Source: Druceiella hillmani
Taxonomy: Eukaryota > Arthropoda > Insecta > Lepidoptera > Hepialidae
Length of the DNA: 64,000 nt
NCBI GenBank assembly: GCA_039881145.1
Contig: JAYKKI010000126.1
Coordinates: 669,501 to 733,500, forward strand
Reading direction: 5' to 3'
Made by a program: the position numbers and the translations under genes. Numbering within the stretch: position 1 is the stretch's first letter; each line of letters opens with the position of its first letter. The notes under the pieces are model-generated. The model was not told the DNA's origin and did not search any database. It saw nothing but the letters and a program-made list of their open reading frames with translations. Of this stretch, positions 1-12,182 are shown one piece after another.

Positions 1-764
1 TTGCCCACTTGTAAAAGCCCAATTTCAAAAGTAAATTTAGAAAATAAAATTATAATTTAAAAAAAACTAAAATAGCAACACGAATAAAAAAATCCGATTT
101 AAAATTTGATTTAAAATTTTGCATACGCGACAAGAACCAATAATAACACAATAATTTCATAACTAAAAATTTAGAAAATAAAATGATGGTTTTCAAAAAA
201 TTAAAAACATTTATTTTGTCGTAATATGGAGGAAAAATAAAAATAATCTTCAAATGTAAAAATTTTGGTCAAGAACGAAATTTTGTTTCACAACTTAGTA
301 TAAATAATTGTTTTTTGAACAAGCTTAAAACAAAAATAAAGTGATTAAAAAAAATTTAATTTAACGAAAAAACGTATGTTGTTCTCGACTTATATTTACT
401 ACAACTGATATTAAACACCAGTATGTTTTTTAGATTAAGCTCAATTTTTTGTAATCAATTTTTTCTTATTTTAAGCAAATTCAAAAAAAATTATATTTTA
501 CCGAATTGCGAAACATTTCCTTTTCTCGTTGTCGAAATATTTATATTTTAACATTATCTTATATTTTTTACTCCATGTTTTTTAGTCAATTTATTCAAAG
601 GTTTAATGCCAAACTCTGTCGGACAGTTCTATTATAATCAGATTTCTAGTTTTCCCCCTTATGATAGCAAATTTAAAAATATATTGAAATCGAACCTGAC
701 AAGTTTTTAATTGCATAAGTGTTTTTCGCTAAACAAATTCTCCACCATCTGAAAGGGAAATAAA
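1..764. other. AT-rich DNA, no gene seen
   Basis: Both strands are broken by frequent stops and A/T runs dominate. No transposon protein, RNA gene or repeat shared with the rest of the window was recognised. Confidence 0.6.
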
Positions 765-975
765 CCTGGGTAGGATTTCTCTGCCAAGTTGCGCTTAATA
801 CGTAGGTGCGCAGTACGGCGCGGTCCAGAAACGTAATGGCGGCTGGAGTACCAAATAAGCAGGCGGGCGTTACACGAGGCGTGAAAGAATGAAGGAATTA
901 GCTATAAAATAAGCTGAAACCAGACATCACACGCATTTGACTGCTTAGTTATCGCGCACGGGTTCCAAAAATGTG
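765..975 (+). promoter_or_regulatory. GC-richer island with a TATA-like box
   Basis: This roughly 200-bp stretch is clearly richer in G+C and CpG than its surroundings. It holds CTATAAAAT near 901-909, followed about 30 bases later by the ATCACAC region, which is promoter-like spacing. The first ATG after it (971) stops after three codons and no good splice donor follows, so no gene can be attached. It could equally be a fragment of an unidentified repeat or LTR. Confidence 0.18.
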
Positions 976-1715
976 GTTTTAGTGTTATTTTTATGGTAGT
1001 GAACTTTGTATCAAAGGTTTTCTCCTTACAAACTTTACCCAAAAAATTTGGTTGTATAGTGTGAATATTATTAACTGATTAGTTACATTCTGGTTTCAAA
1101 TTATTTTAATTACACATCAATTATTTCATTTTGTATTACACATGCATAAAATGAGTTTTTGCAGGAATATAGAAAACGTAATTGAATTATCTAGCTTTGA
1201 ATAATGTCTCATACGCTCAATACATACTCCTGATGGAATAAAAAACGAAAATAGTTGCGTAAATATTTCGTAAGTATAAGTCAAATTTTTAATAAGAAAA
1301 AAAAATCTTATAAAATATTTAAAAAGCTTATCTTATCTGACGTTAAATTTTCATACTTATTCTTTTTTATATGTGTAGTTGCATTTCAATTATAGAATCA
1401 AAGCAAGGTTATCTCATCGATCATTTCCAATTGTATTTCTAAATTGAAAATGAAAATTATTATTTATAAATTCTGGGGAATTATGTAGCTTTAGTGGAAA
1501 AAGATTTTACCATTTTCAAAATTGCCATACTTAATGAAGGTAATTACATTTAATCTTAAAATAATCTGTTGGATGCATACTTATTCTCTTTTGTGGAAAA
1601 TGTTTTCTTATAAACATTTAAAAATAATACATAAATTAATTGGTAGTTATAATTTCGTGACTCTTTCACATAATTTTTTTTACATTAGTAAAAATAGATA
1701 TTACCCCATCTTACT
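976..1715. other. AT-rich DNA, no gene seen
   Basis: Only short frames with AT-driven composition (Lys, Asn, Ile, Phe) occur. Nothing is recognisable. Confidence 0.55.
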
Positions 1716-1721
1716 TGTAGC

Positions 1722-1960
1722 TTTGTCACCGTCGTGGTGTATTCGGTTGACCACAGGTTTACAATCTTTAACAGAACAGCAGATCATGGGGTTCCGGATT
1801 AAATTCTCGAGTGGAAATAGAGCTGTACTGATGTTTGTAAGCGCGTAGCTAAAATGACCGAAACGAGTGACGAGCAGCAGTATCACCGATAAGAGAAGCT
1901 ATATGCTGCCATCGCCAAACTACCTGCCGGGCGGCTATGATGGGCATTATTTCTAATGAT
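1722..1960 (+). repeat. possible tRNA-derived SINE head and body
   Basis: A GC-richer block contains an A-box-like TGGTGTATTCGG (1735-1746). About 55-61 bases downstream is a B-box-like stretch in GGGTTCCGGATTAAATTC (about 1789-1806). The spacing and the D-arm-like and T-arm-like contexts fit a decayed tRNA-derived pol III head, and the following roughly 150 bases would be the SINE body. The B box is degenerate (GATTAAATTC where GGTTCRANNCC is expected), no cloverleaf closes, and no second copy was seen in this window, so the call is tentative. The two short opposing frames here look like by-products of the higher GC content. Confidence 0.33.
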
Positions 1961-1989
1961 ATGCGGACTGAGAGAGCTCCATTTCGAAC

Positions 1990-3530
1990 AATATACGGAG
2001 ATATTTAATAAGTATTTTAAAAACGTGAACTTTTTTATGGCATATTTAATGATGAGTAAAAATAAATAACATACGGTGTATAACATAAAATTCAACTTAT
2101 GTGACAGTAACTTAATTAAGTCAAACTGCTTCTACAAAAGTATCTTGTGAACTAAATATTACCTCAAACTAAATCTCTAACAGCTTTACGTCATTTTTCT
2201 ATACTTTTATTTTTGAATTGAAAATTATAATGCCCAAACATTTGATTAGTTACGTGGGCGATTAATTTAAAAATTATCGATTCAACAATATATTGTTACA
2301 CACGTTATTAAAACTATCGACTCATGTTTAAATTATTTTGAATTATTTTTTTAAAAGCAATTTTCGCTGTTTTACTTAAAATCAAACTTTTCAATAATTT
2401 TTAACGTAAGTAACATTTATACAGACACAAACGCACGCACACATTGTTACAATGTTTCGTATTATTGTTAGTCGAGAATCCCAAATGAAGGTTGAATATA
2501 ACCACTCAGAAAATAATAATTAAATAAGCTGTATGTAACATATCTTGCGTAGAACTTAACAGAATTTTTTGCAGGAACTTTCCTTACGCCGAAATGTTTA
2601 TCATGGATACATAGAGTATTTTAAAAAATGTTTACTTTTATCCGCCATTTGGTGAAACATTTTTATAAAAATAAAAAACATAATTATTTTTTAAATTTTT
2701 TGGGAAGATTAAATTGACAAATTGTTTCCCTAGCTGAAATTATAACCAGTCTTAAAATTTTTGTCATTATTTTAGTTGGTCATTTTCTAAAAAAAATATT
2801 ATTTTTAAGACTTCTTTTAAGTTATGTATTGCAAAAATAAATTTTAATACTGATATAGATATTCAATAACAATATAGAATCCGTTTTATTTATTTTGTAT
2901 TCATTGGATAGCGATCCAAATAAGACAAAGTAATTAAAACAAATTTTATTTTCTCTACGGCTTAGAATATGTAAAGACAATGTGATGAAAAACGATCTGC
3001 AGTGATTTTATTTTAAAATTTTGTCTTCACAATATTCCCGATTTGTGACTTCTTTGACTTAATATGGTTTACGCCCTATTACAGGATAGAAATATCTCCA
3101 CAAAGTATAAAAAATATCTAAAAGAGCCCCGATATACAAACATTTCATAATTAAAAAAAAAATTACTTTTATTTATAATGTATTTAACCCGTAGTCAGAA
3201 GAAGGAAACGTGAGTGATGAACTTACGCGTATTATTATATTTTCGAGATTGTTTTCAGAGAAGATTTTATAAAATTTGCATCTCTCAGTATCACTGTTAA
3301 ATTAAACATATTTGAACGGCACTTAACAAAAAAAATTGTCTTAGAGCTTTAAATAATTTTGAGATACTTTTAACTATTCATTTATACTTTAATCATAGGA
3401 ATACAAATTACTGGTTTCATAAAAATACAAAATCTCAATTAGCTTTTGAAATCCAACTGAAAGCTATTCTTCCCATAAATTGATCATACAAGGAAGGAGA
3501 TACGAGATTTTTTACCGTCTCTTACAAGAT
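1990..3530. other. AT-rich DNA, no gene seen
   Basis: No protein remnant, tandem array or inverted repeat of note was found. A short ACACAAACGCACGCACACA run near 2426 is the only simple sequence. Confidence 0.55.
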
Positions 3531-3539
3531 TAATCGCCT

Positions 3540-3860
3540 AAAATTTGTCAATATAAGTGAACATTAATTAAATTCCCGTTCGCCTCACGGAGGCAAATTT
3601 TACGGCTCCCTTTTTCCTTTCCTTTTCCTGCTTTACTATTATCTTTTCTTTTTTGATAAAAAAATGAGGCAAATGATGTTGTAAATATTTACACAGCAAT
3701 TGAGTACATTTATAAGGGCATAAGTTTTTATTTTTAAAGAAGTTAGAAGTAATGGGCTTAGTGACGTCGTGGAAGACTTTTCCATGTTCATGTAGATATG
3801 TGTATATCCAAACAACTGGGTGGATTACCATATCTATCAATGATGGACTCTCATTTTATC
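3540..3860 (+). repeat. dispersed repeat, copy 1 (partner at 10.27 kb)
   Basis: This block aligns by eye, with many gaps, to 10,275-10,560. Shared anchors in order are TTAATTAAATTCC plus GTTCGCC, a CTTTCCTTTTCC pyrimidine run, a degraded TTTGATAAA / GTGATCAAA segment, ATATTTACACAG, and TGTTCATGTAG/TGTATGT. Minus-strand translation gives an open frame of about 90 codons (3568-3840) ending in a Lys/Arg-rich tail, but the other copy does not preserve it, so it is more likely a chance frame than a gene. The family is unidentified. Confidence 0.5.
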
Positions 3861-3864
3861 GAAT

Positions 3865-4990
3865 TTCTGAGCATGAAATTTCTATGGAAATTTATTCACA
3901 TGAACATAATTTTCTGTCAATTTTTCATTTAAAATTCGTTCCAAAAATTTACGTAATATATTGCTATCCTAGTCCTAGTCCTGTTATTTTTGCTTCAGGT
4001 GTTTTAAATTTAAGATATAATTATTATAAACCATTAGCAATTAAAATTGGGGATAGCTAAAAATTACACTAATTTAAACATATATAATTATCAAATAAAA
4101 TTTGTAGTAATAAAACCTAAATAAAACTCCATTTTTAAATGTATATGAAGGTATTTATTTGTGACTCTCATGCCAAAAACGATACATGTCTCCAAAATAT
4201 AAAGCATAAATTAAATAATATATTCTATTAAAGCATGTTTTTGAGTATGTTTTTTTGTTTTACTTTCTTTGTTTATTAACTAAAAATAAATATATTATTA
4301 TATAAATTAGGTAACAAACCTTTTATTCTGCAATCTGCGATTCTAAATGCCAAATGCCAAATTCATGTCTTAGCACTCAAATGCCTCCAAATTCCTCTTC
4401 TGGCACTTTTACCTGTATATTAAATACAAAAAACAGGAATAGCATGTTTACCATAAAAAAACCTTTTCAAAAGAGTGTCTAATCTGAATTTTACTGTCAC
4501 TTTCCGAGTTGAGTAAGCAGGAAACAAATATGAGAAGGTGTCTACTTGCATACCGCTGAATTTAAATATCTTATTTTAATTATTATTGTTGAAATAAAAA
4601 GGTCATTTGAGTTAAGTATAAGTGGTCTATAATTAATGATTATTACCCGAAAGTACTGAGGTTTGTCACAGGGAGAATCAGATCAAAATAAGAAATAGGA
4701 AAGAATTTAGAAACACTGCGTTACAATGAACATAGCCATGGCAATATATCACTTCGTCCCTAAACCCCGCGTCTTCTGCGATATTCAGTATTTTATCACC
4801 GATGGTTTCAATTATTTCGTTTTTTAATGATATTGTGACCGATATTCTGACAAAATTTTTTAATGAGCTTTAATATGAGACAAAGAGAAACATGTCTTTT
4901 ATATTTAATTTTTCATTTTTTAGATTCTTCAGATATAGGAGAAAAATTACCAAATTCATTGATCTCAAGAAAATATCAGAAAAGCTATAG
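3865..4990. other. AT-rich DNA, no gene seen
   Basis: A 100-codon plus-strand frame that overlaps the preceding repeat ends at 4060. It has AT-driven composition and no recognisable motif. No terminal inverted repeat for the transposase remnant downstream could be placed here. Confidence 0.5.
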
Positions 4991-4999
4991 ACAAAGTCC

Positions 5000-6575
5000 T
5001 GACTAAAAAATACACGTAAATCACCTCAGACCTACAATGTATCTTCCAAAAGTTTTCAAAGAAGAAGTGACTTTTAGTAGGAGTATACTCAAGAGTCAAA
5101 GTGGTCATCGCACGACCAACAGGGACACCAAATAGAAGTTTGCTGATCGATTGTAACATTTAGCAAGTCATAGATTCGGCATAATTTGAAAAGTTTTTCG
5201 TCAATACGCTTTTGAACTTCGAACGTCAAAACATAAAAATATAATTTTAATCAAAAATCTAGGATGACCGGGGAAGACTGGTTTCATTGATTTATGAAAG
5301 GAAACCCACAATAAGAGACTCAAAAGCCAGTAGGGTTATCAACGGCAAGTTAAGGGAAAAAGTTAGAAATTGTTTTAAAATGTAAGAAAAGGTGATAGAT
5401 GACAATGACTTGAAAGGAAAACGTGAATGCGTACAAAACGTGGACAAAACTGTGGACAAAACTGTGTGACAAAACCAATTAATAACCATCCATCTAATAT
5501 TCTTGCAAAGAAAGGATCAAATGACGTTGTCAGCGTGACGAGTGCACAACGAGGTGGAAACGTAACTGTTTTAGCCTTGATGAATGCTGCAGGACTTAAC
5601 AGATCGCTGTTTGTTCTTTTTGAAGGTATGCGGAAACGAAACGACTTTATGATATATATGCCTTCTGGGATTGAAATTGCAATGATAAAAAAGACTGGAT
5701 CATTAAAGAAGTATTTAACCTATGATTGAAATATAAAAATTTACACCAGACAGAAAATCATTTTTACAAGAAAGTCATTTTAATTTTGGACGGGTATGCG
5801 TCTCATACTAGTTATGCAGTGATAAATTTGTGGGAGTCTTTAGAAATTAAACTTGTATATAGCCAGTGTTTAAAACTATTGGAACATTTCCTCCAAACTC
5901 CAATGCCATACCAGATTACAAGTTCATTGTGTATATTCAGGACCGTGTCAAGTTGTACTTGGTTTACTTTAACTTCATTCGACCAATGCACAAGTTTATG
6001 ATGCATAACCATTACCATCTACAAGTAAACAACAGATTCAGGATACACAGCCACCAATATTTTCACGACCGTTCGACATTAAGCAACATGACAGTATTGG
6101 TGTGAGAAACATTATAAGAGAAATTCTTTCCTCTCCATGAAAGGTTCCAACTATAATAACTTTGCTCTTAATCAAAAAAGCCTACTTGGCATTTTACAAA
6201 ATAAAAACCACATAACACCAGAATATGAGAACAATATTCTTAGAAACGAAACGAAGGAAAATATGAGTTCAAAAACAGCTAAAAATAAAGGGAATATAAA
6301 GGTTAAAGCTTAAGCTAAAAGAATATAAAGGTTACGATTAGAAAAATCTAAAATTCACAGAATATTAAGGTCATGAAAATTAATAAAACTACACCATAAA
6401 TAAGAGTGAAAAACAGGGCTCCGTCAAAAGATTGGTACTGCATTTTTTGTTCAGAAAGATTTGTACACCCTCCAAGAAGACCGGATTTAGTATATTACAT
6501 GCGAACAATGGTGCCACGAAAACTGCATTGACAGAAGAAGTAACAAACGACCATAAATTTGTGACTTATATGCCG
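5000..6575 (+). pseudogene. decayed pogo/Tigger-type (DDE) transposase
   Basis: Frame-shifted fragments follow the order of pogo/Tigger (jerky/CENP-B-related) transposases. Near 5243-5281 NFNQKSRMTGEDW matches the CENP-B-type DNA-binding segment (family pattern FN...MAGKDW), followed by an eroded MKGNPQ...KPVGLS. NVDKTV near 5440 corresponds to the first catalytic Asp block (family NxDETG; the Glu is lost). VTSAQRGGNVTVLALMNAAG (about 5533-5592) is the conserved mid-domain strand. VILILDGYASHT (about 5776-5811) is the second catalytic Asp block. FKTIGTFPPNSNAIPD (about 5866-5913) is the typical 'GxxxTGIxPxNxxxIP' segment. The block that should carry the third Asp, between the last two, is deleted. 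DWYCIFCSERF (6430-6462) and, after a frameshift, CEQWCHENC with ICDL (about 6500-6560) are the C-terminal cysteine/histidine zinc finger. Many stops and frameshifts mean it cannot be active. TIRs were not found. Confidence 0.8.
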
Positions 6576-6579
6576 ATAA

Positions 6580-7205
6580 ATAATTTATATGACATCTGAT
6601 CTCCCAATTAACATGGTTTTTTTTTAAATTTATGTAGGGTTATAAACATGTTATTACGAGATTTTTCTTTTTTATGATTGATAAATATTAAATCCGATTT
6701 AAACCAAGATTTGGGGTGTTTTGGATAATTCTTGACGTTCAGTTTTAAGAAAAGATAAGAAGGTTTAAGCACTGTACAATTTTAAGTTTGCGCTTCGTAA
6801 ATTGGAATAAGGAATAATTATACTTCAACTAATAAATATTTCTTGTTTCTCGTGTTTCTTTGACGCAAGTCGTATTTTCTTAACCTCAAAATAAAATTGA
6901 TCCAAGTTGCCTCAGTCTAACCTATATATTGTCAAAATATCTATAATAATAAAATAATTAATGTAAATATAAATTTTCGTATAAAATATCAAAGTTTAAT
7001 TAGTGCGGTTGATATTTATATTTCCGTAACAATATATTGAACCACATGGTAAGTTGCTCATTTGCTTGGTACCTCTATATCAATAAATACATACGATTTG
7101 ATCAGGTAACTACCCACATATTTAGTGGTAAGTTGATCAATTCATAAAGTTTCTCTCATTTTATATTAAGAAATGGTAAAAATCTAGTCACATCTATTTA
7201 TTCTA
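6580..7205. other. AT-rich DNA with paired TGGTAAGTTG motifs
   Basis: No gene was seen. Two copies of TGGTAAGTTG followed by A/CTCAATT or similar (about 7047-7061 and 7127-7143) lie about 80 bases apart. They might be subterminal repeats of the adjacent pogo-like element, but no inverted partner was found on its other side. Confidence 0.35.
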
Positions 7206-7218
7206 AGCTTTCTGATGT

Positions 7219-7438
7219 ATTTAATATGTTTAGCGTTAATTTTGTAGATATTCATTATTCATAATTAAATGAAACTACGTGATGTAATATTATTTCCACT
7301 TCCTTTAAGTTCTTTACCGCAACCTAGGTTTCGTATAGCCCACTTGAAGATGTTGAAATACAACGAAACCTAGGTCGTGGTAAAGAACTTAAACAAAGTA
7401 GAAATAATATTACATCACGTAGTTTCATTTAATTGTGT
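7219..7438 (+). mobile_element. hammerhead hairpin element, copy 1
   Basis: Copy 1 starts with a roughly 45-bp leader (contains TTAGCGTTAATTTTGTAG). It continues with a left arm (about 7267-7335) that is the reverse complement of much of the right arm (about 7340-7437). The outer ends read AATTAAATGAAACTACGTGA and TCACGTAGTTTCATTTAATT. The 10-bp direct repeat TTTCTGATGT flanks it at 7209-7218 and 7439-7448, a target-site duplication. The left arm is cut short inside the ribozyme-like motif, so only the right arm carries a full motif. TSD length, leader and inverted arms argue against an ordinary TA- or TTAA-type MITE and fit a Penelope-like terminal-repeat derivative (inference). Confidence 0.65.
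7340..7386 (+). ncRNA. hammerhead-ribozyme-like motif (copy 1, core mutated)
   Basis: Stem I CCAC (7340-7343) pairs with GUGG (7377-7380). The first core segment reads UUGAAGA, so the invariant C3 is U. Stem II GUUG/CAAC is present, GAAA follows, stem III is within ACCUAGGU, and the cleavage nucleotide would be C7376. The outer UCUUU strand of stem I is missing because the left part is deleted. The lost C3 predicts an inactive ribozyme. Confidence 0.5.
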
Positions 7439-7448
7439 TTTCTGATGT

Positions 7449-9445
7449 GCTTTTCAAGATGAAGATTATTTTACGTTAACTATGAAAGTAGTTTGAAAAG
7501 ATGGATAATTTAATTAAGATAATTATTTTATTGATTATAAGCTCATCTAGACATATTTACAAATTCTCCAACAATGGAGTGTTATGATTTGAGTTAGCCT
7601 GAATAAGGAATTTTATCGTAGGATTGTTGCACTTTGCGTTCCAATTAGACAGATTCCTTAGTACGAGAAAGAAATATTTTTGAGGCCCTCTGGACACTCT
7701 GGGGCATATTATTAATAAATACATTATTTCTCGCCAAATTTAATACAAAATCACTAGATTATTTTCTAATTGTTTTACTGAGCTGATCAAGAAGACTTGG
7801 CTCAAATTCGACTATAATATGCAGCAATTTTTTACGGAAGATTGTTGCTACCGTACAAGCTAACGTAGATTCGCATTAAAATATAGCTCAATCTGTATCT
7901 GTACTTACGAAACATATGGAGCATATTTTTATTCAATTACAGCAAGCATAATCCTGCACTTCGGGTTCTATTGGAGAGCAAGCGTTGAGATAGTAGCTAT
8001 GCGGTTCTGGGAACCTGGTTAATTGGTAAATTGGTTGAGAGTGAATAGGTATTTAAGTCATTGATAGCATTTGCTAAATGCATTCTAGAAAAATGTGGCT
8101 CTTAAATAGTTTGTTGCGAAAGAAAATCTGAAAGTTTTCTGGCTAGAAGCTTTTGATGGTCGATACAGGATACTATTAGAAGCTTCCTGTCCCACATTTT
8201 GTATGGGTCTAGGGCCCGCTATAATACAAAAGCTCTGAGATGATTCGAGTGACGCCTAAGTAATAGTCGATTAAAATTTTTTTAAATTATATTTTATTCA
8301 TGTTTTTATCAGTTTTCATTTTTATGTTGAATTTATAAAAAAAAATTCTTTCAGAACATTAATTTGTAATTTGAATATATGGAAATAATTATAGTATCTG
8401 TTTAACTATAACATTTGTTTCAAATTCAAAGTATAATAGCACATTATTATCAATATTATAATTATTTAATTGGCACCTGTTGTGAAACGATTTCGAGTGT
8501 TAGGATATAATAAAATTTATCTCAGCAGTTAACAAAGATATCTCAGCTTTTATTAATGTGTCATATTTTTATCAAAATATTAATTAAAATTGTTTAGGTA
8601 GCTGGTCTATGACAAGTGGACACACATATAAAGTTTCGTAATGGAATTAATGAATATGCGATTCAATAAAATAAATTCAAAAATAAATTTCGGATAAAAA
8701 TAAAAGAAAACTAAGGAACTTCAAGAATATCGTTCTATTTTTAAATCGTTTAATAATACAAATAAAATATCTGGCCTGTACGTAAAATCAATGGCCATAC
8801 TTCTGTAACCTAACTCGCGAGAAGACTAAGTTCATGTCCCAAACTACACTATTATCTCCTGCGGAATGCGCTCGCGTGCATTTGAGATAAATGCATTTAC
8901 AAAGAAACACGTTTATAATAAAATGTAAGGTGATATCGTTATAAGCTTGCTTATTGTCTAGATATTGGTGCCATGATTTTGACAACAGGTTACTGGTACT
9001 CCGAGTCTACCGATAAAGATAGGCAGAAACCTAACTGAAATCTCAATATATTCCCTTTAAACTAATTTTAATTACAGATATTTTTGTTCCTTTCACAGTC
9101 AATTTTGCTTGGAAAATAATTATAGCCAATAAAAAAATCCTTCCTAATAATAAATGAAACAATAGACATTAATTAAGGAGGGAAGCAATTTTTGAAATGA
9201 AAGTTTTTGTCTAATGATGAATGTAACTCGGTTTCAACAGATCCACGAAAACTTGTGACGGAAGTAATGCAGTGGAAGTGGGGATAGCATGCCATTTTGC
9301 ATCCAAATATTAGTCGGTAAATATGTCACGTAGCATCTTCCTAGGCGATTAACATTACAATGTATGTTTTTTTTGTCCAAATCATGTAGTGATGTAATAT
9401 TTGGTTTATAGCCACATTTAGAGTACATTACAAAAAAAAAAAAAA
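7449..9445. other. AT-rich DNA, no gene seen
   Basis: Somewhat higher complexity at 7800-8250 and 8780-9000 suggests old unidentified repeats. No protein motif could be read in any frame. The 65-codon minus frame at 8788-8985 has no recognisable features. Confidence 0.45.
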
Positions 9446-9446
9446 G

Positions 9447-9450
<4 letters not shown>

Positions 9451-9497
<47 letters not shown>

Positions 9498-9504
9498 GTA
9501 CATG

Positions 9505-9551
<47 letters not shown>

Positions 9552-9562
9552 GTATATATATA

Positions 9563-9594
<32 letters not shown>
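9451..9594. repeat. (TA)n microsatellite
   Basis: About 144 bp of alternating T and A with scattered G/C interruptions (TACA, TGTA), preceded by an A13 run. Long Tyr-Ile open frames on the minus strand are a product of this repeat. Confidence 0.97.
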
Positions 9595-9599
<5 letters not shown>

Positions 9600-10270
9600 G
9601 TATAAATCTATTACAAAGCAAACAGATACTACTAACAATTGACCCCGAAATAGACTTCCCCTGAAAGTAAAATTAAATTCGAAAATATTTTAATTAAATT
9701 TTATTATCTTACAATAAAAATATAACGCTACCAATTGCTTCCGTAATAAGATTTATGATTCGAAATTTACATAAGTAATTGTTTAATATTTTATTTACAA
9801 AAAAAAGTTTCACGTCAGGTGTCAATCACTCGAAGACGTCAAAGATTTGTTGTTGCTTTCTGATTATGGTACATTAATCGCACCGTATAAAAGGAAACTG
9901 TCAAGTGTAATAAAGATGTAACAGATGAAGTTGGATATATTATTGTTTTTGATGTCATCTAGAAAGTAGATTTTATTAAATTTATATTAAGCTTGATAGA
10001 AAAACTATCTTTCGTATATTTGAACACCATCTCATAACAAGATATTTATTCTCCTGGAATTTACGCAATTTCTAAATATTTCAAAGACTACTTTTTAATT
10101 CACTTATATTTGTTTCATATCTATCGATTAAACATCCTAAATATCCTTTTAGGTGAGTTATAAAATCAAACCGAAAAATTAGAGAACTACATAAAACTTT
10201 CATTAATAAGATCAATCACCGACGAAAATTCAAGATTTCTTATTCAGAGTATCCACCCACAATTTGTAAA
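9600..10270. other. AT-rich DNA, no gene seen
   Basis: No repeat partner or coding signal was found. Confidence 0.5.
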
Positions 10271-10274
10271 TTTT

Positions 10275-10560
10275 GGTATTCACTTAATTAAATTCCGTTT
10301 CGCCCTTGCGATAATAGAATCTTTGACTTTCCGTTTTCATTGCTTTTCCTTTCACTGTTAGTTGCGTGATCAAATGGCGCAGGAAATATTCTAATTATTT
10401 ACACAGACCCTGAACATATGTATGACGGCTTCATGGCATTAATTTTAAACCTAATTGGAGATAATCGACTCAATAATATTATGATCGTTTACTTGTTGGG
10501 ATTACAAAGTTGTTCATGTGTATGTTGATTCGTGCAATTCCAAATGATCGATGCAGGTTA
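10275..10560 (+). repeat. dispersed repeat, copy 2 (partner at 3.54 kb)
   Basis: It matches 3,540-3,860 in the same orientation through the anchors TTAATTAAATTCC, GTTTCGCC, CTTTTCCTTTC, GTGATCAAA, ATTTACACAG and GTTCATGTGTATG. Divergence is high, so the copies are old. The family is unidentified and there is no intact frame. Confidence 0.5.
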
Positions 10561-11079
10561 CCAAGTCAGTTACTAAGTCTCTCGTTATACCGTATAGGTC
10601 TGAATATGACAGTGGAAAGTGGTTTAAAGGACTTTCTATTATTGTATATTACCCAACGCCAACATACACCTTTAAAATTCTCATTAGTCAATAAGCCAGG
10701 TCATTATTCAACAACTTGCGGAAAAAAAATAAGTAAGCAAAATTTCAAAAAATACAAACATTTTAAAATCTTTACATTTTTAACTCCGTAAATTTGGATA
10801 GACAAAACATTAAAAACGTAGTTTAATTACTCCGTTTTAATGGTTTTATTAATGGTGTCGGTGTCATTCAAAATCATTTGTTTTTTTATGTGTATGAAGT
10901 TAATTTTAACTCTTACGTTATATATGTATTTTATATCATAGAAAAAATATCGTATTGCCAACAAAATTACTTTATAGTGTACAATGCCAAACTCAGTACA
11001 GATACTCATGTACAGATACTCGAGCAGATAAACTGACATAAAGACGTATTCGTGTTTACTCTGAAATCCTTGCAAATTT

Positions 11080-11393
11080 ACACACACAAACACACACACA
11101 CACACACAGGCACGCGCGCACACGCGCTCACGCGTGCACACTCGCACAGACAAATTCACACACACACGCGCACACACTCACAAACACACAGATATACATT
11201 CACAGACTAAAACACTCACACACACGCACACGCGCATCCATACACACACACACACACACATTCACTTACACACAGCATAAACACACACGCACGCACATAC
11301 ACACAAACGCGTGCGCGCGCACACACACACACAGACACACGTACACTCACACATAGACATGAACACACAAACACATGTATATACACACACATG
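11080..11393. repeat. (CA)n-rich compound microsatellite
   Basis: About 310 bp of imperfect (CA)n with CACG, CGCG and CATA interruptions. Alternating purine-pyrimidine runs such as GCGTGCGCGCGCACACACAC are Z-DNA-prone by base pattern. Minus-strand Cys-Val-rich frames here are artefacts of the repeat. Confidence 0.95.
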
Positions 11394-12180
11394 GCATATA
11401 AAATAATTTTGGTGACAGGCGGATATATGAGTGACCTTATTAAATTTCCGTTTTTATCCCTTTCAAGGTACGATGTCCTAAAAATTATCGGAAAAAATTT
11501 AATTAATGACAGTTTGAGTTTTATATTCGATAATATCAGGAAATATAATATGGAATATGGAATTTATACTGGTATTTAGGTTTATTTTCCCGAGTAATGT
11601 GAAATAGTTGTAAGTTAAAATATTTAAAACTTTTACTGTATGAAACAGCATTGTCAGCTAGGCAGCTTATTTCAGTATAGAGATGGCGCATTAGATTTCA
11701 CTGGAAGGAAATATAGTTTTCCTGCCTTTGTCCATACACCCGCTTAATATATCAGCAATTATTTTCATTAAACGGAACGGAAATTTTTAATGATAAGCCA
11801 ATTATAAAATAGAAGGATAAATAAATAAGAAGGATCTTTCAGTTCGTACTGAAATTTATTATGAAGCATTTCATTTATATCAAAAGGAAACAAAACTTTT
11901 TCTCTTGATTGTTGCTTACGTCCGAGTGTTTGTTATTGAAATTTCTTTTGAGTTCATGTTTTTACTGTAATATTACATTAATCTTCACAACGATTTCATT
12001 TAAACCATTACTTTAGTTTTTGTCATGTGAACCACTTTCAATAAATACAAAAATATAGATATTCATAGCTTCCCCCATTAACTAACCACATAACTAACCG
12101 CCTTTGTGAATGGCTACACTCACAAAGTTTCAGTGAGTATTTATAAACTAACTTCTTTCTTCAGATAAAATATATTTTAA
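11394..12180. other. AT-rich DNA, no gene seen
   Basis: A short frame at 11391-11579 has no recognisable motif. CTTTGTGA and TCACAAAG form a small hairpin near 12,100-12,130. Confidence 0.45.
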
Positions 12181-12182
12181 AT

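Noticed and set aside
901..990. Small gene starting at the ATG after the TATA-like box
   Set aside because: The ATG at 971 stops after three codons and no convincing splice donor lies before the stop.
9234..9638. 134-codon minus-strand frame rich in Tyr-Ile
   Set aside because: The central part is coded by the (TA)n microsatellite, and the flanks show no domain. The same applies to Tyr-Ile frames at 13.1, 20.2-20.4, 42.95-43.18, 60.3, 61.0-61.3 and 61.7 kb.
10827..11177. Cys-Val-Arg-rich frame on the minus strand
   Set aside because: It is a translation of the CA-rich repeat (CACG/CGCA triplets), not a cysteine-rich secreted protein.
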